This document shows, in pieces, positions 6,524 to 12,433 of a stretch of 13,093 nt of DNA. Location of the stretch: NCBI GenBank assembly GCA_946415795.1, contig CAMKTW010000023.1:1-13093 (forward strand). The letters are read 5' to 3'. The first letter of the stretch is position 1. Each line of letters starts with the position of its first letter. A program made the position numbers and the translations under genes. Source of the DNA: an uncultured Bacteroidales bacterium. Lineage in GTDB: Bacteria; Bacteroidota; Bacteroidia; Bacteroidales; UBA932. The notes under the pieces are model-generated. The model worked only from the letters and a program-made list of their open reading frames with translations. It searched no databases and was not told the origin of the DNA.

Positions 6524-8356
6524 ATGAAGCCTATGGGTGAAAAGAGATATGCAGTGATGGAGGTATCAGACCTCCAGAAAGCTCTGGGGATAAAAGGTTT
6601 TTTTGGCAAGCTGATTGCCCGCCTGGGCTACCGTATTCTTGAACTCGAAGAGGTTAACCGCATACACGATAAATATTGTAGTAGCAAAGGGCCCGCTTTC
6701 TCTGCAAATGTCCTTGAAGAGATAGGTGTCTCCTGTGATATTCTCCAGGAGCAGTTGGAGCGCATCCCTTCCGAGGGCGGGTTCATTACAATATCAAACC
6801 ATCATTTTGGAGCGATAGACGGGCTGATCCTGAACAGTATGATTGGCTCCAGGCGTCCCGACTATAAGATTCTTACTACCTTCCTGCTGGCGCTGATCCC
6901 AAACCTGAAGGAGAGTTTTCTTGGGGTGGATAATTTCTCTGCCGGTGGTGTCCGCTCTGTAAGCGGCATCCGGGCGGCGCTGGGGCATATTGCCAAGGGG
7001 TGCCCTCTCGGTCTTTTCCCCGCTGGCGAGGTCGCAACCTGGCAGCCGCGTAAGCGTCGCACGTCGGTGTGCGGAAAGCGTGTCGTAGAAGATATCCCGT
7101 GGGCGGAGAATATCATCAAACTTATCAAGCGCTCTGGTCTGCCGGTTGTTCCTGTTTATTTTGAAGGGCAGAACTCCCGCTCTTTCCATATCCTGGGCAG
7201 GATCCACCCAAGGCTGCGTACAGTCAGGCTCGTGCACGAGATGTTCAACAAGAAGGGGAAGGTAGTCAAGGTCCGGATCGGGCAGCCCATCCTGCCGGCC
7301 GACATTGAAGCGTTCGATGTAGAGCCTTTGGGCAAATATCTCAGAAACAGATGCTATGCTCTTCAGGCACAGTGTGTGGAGAGTGCGGAGCAAGTTGTAC
7401 ATAAATGGCCCGTGCCTGTTGCCCCTGCACAACCGGTTGAAAGAATCGTTACTGAAATAGAGTCTCTTGGCGACAATCTCTTGTTTGAAACCGGTGATTA
7501 CCGTGCATATCTGCTCTCCAAGGATCAGGCACCAGCTGTTACAAAAGAGCTTTGGAGGCTCCGGGAAGAGACCTTCAGGGCTATCGGTGAGGGAACAGGC
7601 CATTCAGAGGATACAGATCTGTATGATGACTACTACCGGCACCTGGTGGTATGGCACGCGGTTAACAAGGATATAGTGGGGGCTTACAGGATTGGGATTG
7701 GACCGGAAATTGAGTCCGGATACGGCGGCGAGTCGGGCTTCTACACCTCGAGCCTGTTTAATTATGGCCCTAAGGCAAAGCAGCTGCTGCCGGTGTCGAT
7801 GGAGTTGGGGCGCTCCTTTGTAGCGGCAAAATATCAGCGGGAGGTGTTCCCGTTGCGTCTGCTGCTTGCAGGACTGGCTGTCTCTACCTTGAAATTCCCA
7901 GGGCTTCAGTATTTCTCCGGTCCCGTAAGTATCACCAACGATATACCGCATTTTTATAAGAGTCTGATCTATTGGTATGTTACCAAGCATTTTACGATAG
8001 AAGATGCGGAAAAAGTGGCGCAGCCGACCCACCCGTTCGTGCCCGATTACCTGGCTGTAGATCCTGCCGGGCTTTTGCAGTTCCCCACAGTCAATATTGA
8101 TTCGCTGGACAAGATGATCGGCGTTATTTCTGATGGTAAGGTGCATATTCCGGTGCTGGTGCGCAAATATTTCAGTTGCGGGGCCAAACTCCCGTGCTTC
8201 AATGTCGATCCCGATTTCTGCTACAGTCTGGACGGGCTGATTTTCCTCCATTTTCCCGACTTCCCGCAGAATACTGTACGTTCAATCCTGCGCGGCCTTC
8301 CTGATGATCTTCAAAATCGGGTTTGGATGCGTTTCTTTGGTAAACCCCTCCGTTAA
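6524..8356 (+). CDS. Bifunctional aminolipid synthase (PlsC-like + GNAT-like)
   Basis: A 610-residue fusion. The N-terminal half is a PlsC/lysophospholipid acyltransferase domain (about 75-290) with the HX4D motif NHHFGAID (His94, Asp99), LFPAGE (164-169) and VYFEG (211-215). The C-terminal half (about 315-490) is a GNAT-like N-acyltransferase of the OlsB/hemolysin-like type with SMELGRSFV (425-433). This order matches the bifunctional OlsF/GlsF enzymes, where the C-terminal domain N-acylates an amino acid with a 3-hydroxy fatty acid and the N-terminal domain O-acylates that hydroxyl. The product would be an ornithine, glycine or serine lipid. In Bacteroides the activities are split between GlsB and GlsA. 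It should act at the inner membrane face with acyl-ACP donors. The amino-acid substrate cannot be read by eye. The start codon lies next to TACGT/ACGTA repeats (6508-6524), and there is no Shine-Dalgarno sequence. Confidence 0.88.
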   Translation: MKPMGEKRYAVMEVSDLQKALGIKGFFGKLIARLGYRILELEEVNRIHDKYCSSKGPAFSANVLEEIGVSCDILQEQLERIPSEGGFITISNHHFGAIDGLILNSMIGSRRPDYKILTTFLLALIPNLKESFLGVDNFSAGGVRSVSGIRAALGHIAKGCPLGLFPAGEVATWQPRKRRTSVCGKRVVEDIPWAENIIKLIKRSGLPVVPVYFEGQNSRSFHILGRIHPRLRTVRLVHEMFNKKGKVVKVRIGQPILPADIEAFDVEPLGKYLRNRCYALQAQCVESAEQVVHKWPVPVAPAQPVERIVTEIESLGDNLLFETGDYRAYLLSKDQAPAVTKELWRLREETFRAIGEGTGHSEDTDLYDDYYRHLVVWHAVNKDIVGAYRIGIGPEIESGYGGESGFYTSSLFNYGPKAKQLLPVSMELGRSFVAAKYQREVFPLRLLLAGLAVSTLKFPGLQYFSGPVSITNDIPHFYKSLIYWYVTKHFTIEDAEKVAQPTHPFVPDYLAVDPAGLLQFPTVNIDSLDKMIGVISDGKVHIPVLVRKYFSCGAKLPCFNVDPDFCYSLDGLIFLHFPDFPQNTVRSILRGLPDDLQNRVWMRFFGKPLR

Positions 8357-8368
8357 ATCATCATCATT

Positions 8369-9046
8369 ATGGACAGTCCTGTTTGGATATATCTTCTGGG
8401 TCTGGCCGGGATGGGAATTTACGGCTCGAGGATTGTTGTCCAATGGTATCTGTCTGAAAAATACCGCAGAGTAGAATCTCCCGGCATCTATTGGGTTCTG
8501 AGCAGTATCGGTGCCGTTGTACTGTATATCTACGGCTGGCTCAGGAAAGATTTCTCAATCATATTCGGAGAAAGCCTCAGCTACTACATATATATGTGGA
8601 ACATATATGCCCTGGGTATGTACAAGAAAGTTCCCCGGGCTGTGATTATAATTCAGGCTGTTTTCCCCTTGTTGATAATAGTGCTCATCGCACAGGACTG
8701 GGAGACCTTTATGAATGTGTTCCTGCGCAACAAGGATGTACCACCAAAGCTTCTGGCCTTTGGTATACTTGGGCAGTTTACTTTTGAGATACGTTCAGTT
8801 TACCAGCTCGTGTACAGTGTGAGGCATAAGAAATCGGTGCTTCCCCTGGGTCACTGGGTACTTGCGGTGGCGGGAGGCCTTATGATTATCATATACGGCC
8901 TGATACGTCACGACTGGGTACTGGTTCTTGGCCAGTTCTCCATTTTCTTCTCCATACGCAACATTATGCTGTGGTTCATTTCCCGCCGTAACGACCGGCA
9001 GACTGAGGGCTTGTCGCCAACAGAAGAGTCCGGGCCTGATGAGTAG
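8369..9046 (+). CDS. Integral membrane protein with two LAB_N domains
   Basis: A 225-residue hydrophobic protein made of two copies of the LAB_N (lipid A biosynthesis N-terminal) module. Copy 1 (about 16-82) has RIVVQWYLSEK, SPGIYWVLSS, YGWLRKD and FGE. Copy 2 (about 132-200) has the matching IRSVYQLVYS, LPLGHW, YGLIRHD and LGQ. Each copy has about three short membrane segments, with another hydrophobic stretch between them (91-108), and a polar tail (205-225). LAB_N occurs at the N-terminus of some LpxB proteins and in stand-alone membrane proteins near lipid-modifying genes; its biochemical role is unclear. It starts 12 bases after the aminolipid synthase gene, so both share a transcript. 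It may bind or move the lipid product; that is inference. Confidence 0.82.
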   Translation: MDSPVWIYLLGLAGMGIYGSRIVVQWYLSEKYRRVESPGIYWVLSSIGAVVLYIYGWLRKDFSIIFGESLSYYIYMWNIYALGMYKKVPRAVIIIQAVFPLLIIVLIAQDWETFMNVFLRNKDVPPKLLAFGILGQFTFEIRSVYQLVYSVRHKKSVLPLGHWVLAVAGGLMIIIYGLIRHDWVLVLGQFSIFFSIRNIMLWFISRRNDRQTEGLSPTEESGPDE

Positions 9047-9067
9047 CGAAACGGGTACTCGCCGACA

Positions 9068-9114
9068 CCTCAAGCCATCTTCCCGGGAAGAGGTTTTGGG
9101 CAGAGCCCCAGTAT
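9068..9114. repeat. Composite palindromic repeat, copy 2
   Basis: This has the same modules as the repeat at 68-134 but rearranged: CCTCAAGC (9068-9075), CTTCCCGGGAAG (9079-9090), and GGGCAGAGCCCCAGTAT (9098-9114). The last module keeps the same strand as in copy 1, while the palindrome-GCTTGAGG module is inverted. It separates the end of the LAB_N gene from tRNA-Leu and fills most of the 73-base gap. It may terminate transcripts arriving from either side. Confidence 0.7.
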
Positions 9115-9119
9115 TCTAG

Positions 9120-9201
9120 TGCGGGCGAAGGGACTCGAACCCTTACGCTTTGCAGCACCAGATCCTAAGTCTGGCTTGGCTACCAATTACAACACGCCCG
9201 C
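9120..9201 (-). tRNA. tRNA-Leu (anticodon UAG)
   Basis: Read on the minus strand, the acceptor arms GCGGGCG/CGCCCGC pair perfectly with discriminator A. The anticodon arm is CCAGA-CTTAGGA-TCTGG with anticodon TAG (leucine, CUA codons). The long variable arm forms GCT-GCAA-AGC, as expected for a class II tRNA. The T arm is AAGGG-TTCGAGT-CCCTT. CCA is not encoded. No promoter element is evident between this gene and tRNA-Lys upstream, and a strong terminator-like hairpin lies in between. Confidence 0.96.
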
Positions 9202-9216
9202 ATTATCCCCGCCATT

Positions 9217-9320
9217 GGTCATCAATGACCTGAAGGTAGCCGCTTTAGCGGCCGGCGCTTTGCGCCGCGGGGGTTGCAGGGGGCAGAGCCCCCTTAAGCA
9301 TATGGACCCGCCAAGCGGGT
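9217..9320. repeat. Tandem array of five short hairpins
   Basis: Five perfect inverted repeats follow one another between the two tRNA genes: GGTCAT/ATGACC (9217-9230), GCCGC/GCGGC (9239-9252), GGCGC/GCGCC (9254-9266), GGGGG/CCCCC around CAGAG (9279-9293) and ACCCGC/GCGGGT (9306-9320). The fourth shares GGGCAGAGCCCC with the dispersed repeats at 72-84 and 9098-9109. The whole 9202-9353 gap holds no reading frame or RNA gene that I recognise. Confidence 0.65.
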
Positions 9321-9322
9321 TC

Positions 9323-9352
9323 AAAAAACGCTTCCGAAAGGAAGCGTTTTTT
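9323..9352. terminator. Bidirectional intrinsic terminator after tRNA-Lys
   Basis: AAAAAACGCTTCC (9323-9335), loop GAAA, then GGAAGCGTTTTTT (9340-9352) form a perfect 13-base stem. The A run on one side and the T run on the other allow termination in both directions. It begins one base after the 3' end of tRNA-Lys on the minus strand and should end that transcript. It would also stop plus-strand read-through from the LAB_N gene. Confidence 0.88.
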
Positions 9353-9353
9353 G

Positions 9354-9426
9354 TGACCCGCTTGGGGCTCGAACCCAAGACCCCAACATTAAAAGTGTTG
9401 TGCTCTACCTACTGAGCTAGCGAGTC
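9354..9426 (-). tRNA. tRNA-Lys (anticodon UUU)
   Basis: The minus strand reads GACTCGC at the 5' end and GCGGGTC at the 3' end (one T-G pair), with discriminator A. The D arm is GCTC-AGTAGGTA-GAGC, the anticodon arm CAACA-CTTTTAA-TGTTG with anticodon TTT, and the T arm TTGGG-TTCGAGC-CCCAA. The length of 73 bases is standard. CCA is not encoded. A consensus promoter lies about 40 bases upstream. Confidence 0.97.
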
Positions 9427-9466
9427 TCACTCCCAGAGCGCCTTTTCCGGTCGCTTTTGGGGAGTG

Positions 9467-9497
9467 CAAAGGTATTGTTTTCTTGACAATAAACAAA
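9467..9497 (-). promoter_or_regulatory. Promoter of the tRNA-Lys transcript
   Basis: On the minus strand TTTG (9497-9494), a 19-base spacer and TACCTTTG (9474-9467) form a full Bacteroidetes -33/-7 promoter. Transcription would begin near 9460. The leader (9429-9465) can fold as ACTCCC/GGGAGT with an inner AGCG/CGCT stem, which may matter for 5' processing. The -33 element ends 6 bases from the stop codon of the lipoprotein gene at 9503. Confidence 0.75.
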
Positions 9498-9502
9498 ATT
9501 TT

Positions 9503-10588
9503 TTAATCCAGGGCGAAGGTCTTCACATTTTTAAGACCGGTCAGTCCGAAATATGAATCTTTTACAGTTCCCTGAATATAAATCTTGCATCCCAGCATCT
9601 GGGGATTGTCAACCAGATTCACGGCAGTACGGATATCGCTGCCGCTGGCCAGTTCTACCGCCATACATTCTGAACGGGTGCGGCACGCTGGCGATGCGGC
9701 AATAGCCAGGTTGCTGTTCTTTGTAAATGGGCCCTCGTAACTGATAGCGCTGCTGGAGAGGTCGCCGCCGACAATGTAGCCCCATACCCACACGTTCTCT
9801 TCAGGATGAAGCGCCGCTTCTGCCACACTTAGCGCAGTCTCCCGGGAGAGGCCGTCACCCTGCGAGTCCCGGTACTGATCTACCATAATGGTCTGGCTCA
9901 GATATGTGGCAGTGGTATCCACCGTGACACTAATATTTGAGGTTGAGTCGCTACTGCCGGCGTCCAGCGTCAGGGTCAGCATCTGGCCGGCCTGTAATTG
10001 TTTGCTGAAGAGCTGCTGACTGGAGCCGTCGGACGCAACTGCGCTGAAGGTGGCGTTGCCTGCATCATAATAACCGAAACGGCTCTCGGATGATGTGTAA
10101 TCCAGGCTGCCCTTTTCCTGTGATACGGTAAGCGTGCCCGGGTATTTGAGACTGTACCGCTCTGTCATCTTAATCCGCAGACCGGCATTCACCATCTTGC
10201 ACAGGAAATTCACGTTCACATTCTCGCCGCTGGCCGCCACCACGTTCACAGCATCGCCATACACCGGCGATTCCCAGTCGGGTGCGTCAAACTCTTCGCT
10301 CACAATGCTCAGGGCATAGGTCCCGGCCGGCACCGCGATTACCTCCGGCCTTGCGTCGTACCGGCCATAATAGACATACTCTCCAGCTGAATTGGTGATT
10401 TGCAGCACAAAGCTGTTGGTGTCTGGCATAGCCATCCCGCCCGCCTTTGTGGCAAATGTCTTCTCCTGCCTGATGGAGAGGTTAAGTGTTGCGAATTCGC
10501 TGCGCTCAGCAAGGGTGCAGCCTGCGGCTGTCAACGCCGCTACTGCTAATGCGAAGGTCATCCCCTTCGCCTCTGATCTGTTTCTCAT
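9503..10588 (-). CDS. DUF4493/DUF6359-type lipoprotein
   Basis: A 361-residue secreted lipoprotein. Arg2, Arg4 and Lys8 precede a hydrophobic stretch (11-21) and a lipobox-like TAAGC, with lipidated Cys24. Residues about 33-210 fit DUF4493: FATLNLSIR start, SFVLQITNSAGEYVYY, an aromatic GTYAL strand and FLCKMVNAGLRI. Residues about 245-360 fit the small DUF6359 domain: ALSVAEA, VWVWGYIVGG (266-275), SECMAVELASGSDIR, NLVDNP (324-329), and YFGLTGLKNV. These domain names are recalled, not searched. Such proteins are surface or periplasmic lipoproteins found mostly in gut Bacteroidales, with no known biochemical activity. It has a strong GGAGG ribosome-binding site, unlike its neighbours, and stands as a single-gene unit ahead of the tRNAs. 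Confidence 0.85.
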   Translation of the reverse strand: MRNRSEAKGMTFALAVAALTAAGCTLAERSEFATLNLSIRQEKTFATKAGGMAMPDTNSFVLQITNSAGEYVYYGRYDARPEVIAVPAGTYALSIVSEEFDAPDWESPVYGDAVNVVAASGENVNVNFLCKMVNAGLRIKMTERYSLKYPGTLTVSQEKGSLDYTSSESRFGYYDAGNATFSAVASDGSSQQLFSKQLQAGQMLTLTLDAGSSDSTSNISVTVDTTATYLSQTIMVDQYRDSQGDGLSRETALSVAEAALHPEENVWVWGYIVGGDLSSSAISYEGPFTKNSNLAIAASPACRTRSECMAVELASGSDIRTAVNLVDNPQMLGCKIYIQGTVKDSYFGLTGLKNVKTFALD

Positions 10589-10622
10589 AATACCTCCGTT
10601 TTAAATGTTAATAATTCGGAGG
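10588..10622 (-). promoter_or_regulatory. Shine-Dalgarno site with complementary upstream arm
   Basis: On the minus strand GGAGG lies 4 bases before the ATG of the DUF4493 gene. It is the only strong Shine-Dalgarno sequence before a gene in this window. CGGAGG (10598-10593) is matched by CCTCCG (10622-10617) across an 18-base A/T-rich loop, so the leader RNA could fold and hide the ribosome-binding site. If transcription starts near 10619, the upstream arm would be partly missing and the hairpin would not form fully. Confidence 0.5.
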
Positions 10623-10624
10623 CA

Positions 10625-10656
10625 AGATAGCGTTATAAAACGCCGGTTGGGAAAAA
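10625..10656 (-). promoter_or_regulatory. Candidate promoter of the DUF4493 gene
   Basis: On the minus strand TATCTTGC (10632-10625) is an imperfect -7 element and TTTTT (10656-10652) lies at about the -33 distance. A small inverted repeat GCGTT/AACGC (10630-10643) sits in the spacer and could be an operator. This is weaker than the promoters of the lipid operon or the tRNA. Confidence 0.35.
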
Positions 10657-10686
10657 GATCAGAGTTCGTGCAGGAATAATTATGTT

Positions 10687-10722
10687 TTTAAAAACAGTTA
10701 AACGTTTAAAAACGGTTAAACC
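10687..10722. repeat. Two adjacent 18-base direct repeats
   Basis: TTTAAAAACAGTTAAACG (10687-10704) and TTTAAAAACGGTTAAACC (10705-10722) abut exactly and match at 16 of 18 bases. They begin 2 bases past the stop of the ACT-domain gene on the minus strand. In that RNA each repeat reads as a small ACCG/CGGT-type or weaker stem followed by five Ts, so the pair may serve as a doubled weak terminator. Alternatively it is a twin binding site upstream of the DUF4493 gene. Confidence 0.55.
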
Positions 10723-10724
10723 GC

Positions 10725-11108
10725 CTATTCAGAGATCAACTTCTCGCAGAGAGCGAGGTTGTCGGGACGGATTATGACCTTGGCACTCCCCAACTGGCTG
10801 AAAGCGTACATATACTCAATAGAGATGCCGCCTTCTGAGAGTTTGTTCATATAGGGTGCAATGGCACCGGGCTTGTCCGGGCACACCAGGCAGACCACAT
10901 CGGTGGTATTGACCGCGAAGCCGGCGGCACGCAGCGCCTCCACGGCATGGTCGGTATCATCCACAATCAGGCGGAGGATGCCGAAGTCGGAATTCTCAGA
11001 CACAGTGAAAGCCTGCATATCTACACCGGCCTGACCAAGGATATTGGTGACCTCGGTGAAGCGGCCGATCTTGTTCTGCAAAAAAATGGATAGCTGTTTT
11101 ATAATCAT
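10725..11108 (-). CDS. Double ACT-domain amino-acid-binding protein
   Basis: A 127-residue protein consisting of two ACT domains and nothing else. The first is about 4-62 (KQLSIFLQNKIGRFTEVTNI, NILGQAGVDMQAFTV, GILRLIVDD); the second is about 70-126 (VVCLVCPDKPGAIAPYMNKL, GISIEYMYAF). ACT domains bind amino acids or related small molecules, so this is probably an allosteric or sensing partner rather than an enzyme. It starts 12 bases after paaK and is the last gene of the trpB2-paaK operon. The pairing of PaaK with a small ACT protein is common in anaerobes, which suggests control of aryl-acid activation by an aromatic amino acid. Confidence 0.9.
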   Translation of the reverse strand: MIIKQLSIFLQNKIGRFTEVTNILGQAGVDMQAFTVSENSDFGILRLIVDDTDHAVEALRAAGFAVNTTDVVCLVCPDKPGAIAPYMNKLSEGGISIEYMYAFSQLGSAKVIIRPDNLALCEKLISE

Positions 11109-11120
11109 AGCACTAAGATA

Positions 11121-12422
11121 TTAAATTTTTCTGAGATCCTTGACGTGTTTAGCCTTGCCGGCACTGCGCTCTATGGCGTTGGGCTCAACGACCTTTACGT
11201 CGCACTTGATGCCAATGACGCTGGCAATGCGGCCCACGATGGCCTTAGTGAGGGAATTCATCTGGCCTACGCTGTCGCTGTAGCACTCAGGCCGCAACTC
11301 CAGATCCAGCTGGAAGGTGTCGGTGTTGTTTACGCGGTCCACGGTAATCATATACTGCCCGTTGCACTCCGCAAACTCCATTATCACAGCCTCTATCTGG
11401 GTCGGGAAAACATTTACGCCGCGGATGATAAGCATATCGTCGGTACGCCCCATTATCTTGTTCATACGGACTGCGGTGCGTCCGCATTTGCAGGGTTCGT
11501 AATTCAGGGAGGTAAGGTCGCGGGTGCGGTATCGGATCACCGGCATACCCTCTTTGGTAAGGGTAGTGAATACAAGTTCGCCCTGCTCGCCGTGTGCAAG
11601 CGGCTGCAGCGTGACAGGGTCGATAATCTCAGGATAGAACATATCTTCCCAGATGTGCGTGCCGTCCTGGCACTCGCATTCGCCGCCTACGCCCGGACCG
11701 CTCACCTCGGTGAGACCGTAAATGTCATAGGCCTTGATGCCCAGCTTCTGCTCAAGTTCTGCGCGCATGTTTTCGCTCCAGGGTTCGGCGCCAAAGGCAC
11801 CAGCCTTGAGCTTCATGTCAGACAGTTTGAAGTCCTCGCTCTGGTGGAGACTCTCTGCAAGGAAAAGGGCGTAAGAAGGGGTGCAGCACAGTGCTGTCAC
11901 CCCTAAATCTTTCATCAAAAGCAGCTGCTTGGCGGTATTTCCGCTGCTGGCGGGCAACACAGAGCAGCCGACCTTGGAGGCGCCGTCGTGTGCGCCCAGA
12001 CCGCCGGTGAACAGGCCGTAGCCGTAGGCTACCTGCACGATATCCTTCTCGGTGAGTCCGTAAGCCGTGAGGCAGCGGGCCACGCCCTCGCTCCAGCACT
12101 CGAGGTCGTGCCGGGTGTAGCCCGCCACTATAGGCTTTCCTGTGGTTCCGCTGGAGGCGTGGAATCGTACGATATCGCTCATTGGGGCGGCAAAAGTACC
12201 GGTTGGGTAGTAGTCCCTCAGATCCTGCTTTGTCATAAACGGCAGTTTGCTGATATCTTCTATTCCTTTTATGTCAGAGGGTTTGACACCCGCTGCATCC
12301 ATTCGGTCGTGATAGTATTTCACATTGTCGTAAGTGTACTTGACTATCTTGACCAGCCGCTCGCTCTGGAGTTTTGTAAGTTCCTCGCGCGGCATGCACT
12401 CCATCTCTTTATTCCACATCAT
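11121..12422 (-). CDS. paaK: Phenylacetate-CoA ligase family protein
   Basis: A 433-residue PaaK-type adenylating enzyme that forms an aryl-acetyl-CoA from the acid, ATP and CoA. Motifs are P-loop SSGTTGKP (90-97), YGLTE (235-239), RYRTRD (297-302), CKCGRT (311-316), the hinge GRTDDMLIIRGVNVFP (325-340) and C-terminal ERSAGKAKHV (418-427) with the candidate catalytic lysine. The length is typical. The substrate may be phenylacetate, 4-hydroxyphenylacetate or indoleacetate; no phenylacetyl-CoA epoxidase genes are visible, so the aerobic paa pathway is not indicated. Two ATGs are adjacent at 12422 and 12419, and either could be used. It lies 11 bases after trpB2 and 12 bases before the ACT gene, in one operon. 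Confidence 0.92.
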   Translation of the reverse strand: MMWNKEMECMPREELTKLQSERLVKIVKYTYDNVKYYHDRMDAAGVKPSDIKGIEDISKLPFMTKQDLRDYYPTGTFAAPMSDIVRFHASSGTTGKPIVAGYTRHDLECWSEGVARCLTAYGLTEKDIVQVAYGYGLFTGGLGAHDGASKVGCSVLPASSGNTAKQLLLMKDLGVTALCCTPSYALFLAESLHQSEDFKLSDMKLKAGAFGAEPWSENMRAELEQKLGIKAYDIYGLTEVSGPGVGGECECQDGTHIWEDMFYPEIIDPVTLQPLAHGEQGELVFTTLTKEGMPVIRYRTRDLTSLNYEPCKCGRTAVRMNKIMGRTDDMLIIRGVNVFPTQIEAVIMEFAECNGQYMITVDRVNNTDTFQLDLELRPECYSDSVGQMNSLTKAIVGRIASVIGIKCDVKVVEPNAIERSAGKAKHVKDLRKI

Positions 12423-12433
12423 AACGTTGATTA

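Noticed and set aside
10687..10722. CRISPR-like repeat
   Set aside because: Only two units with no spacer between them and no cas genes in the window.
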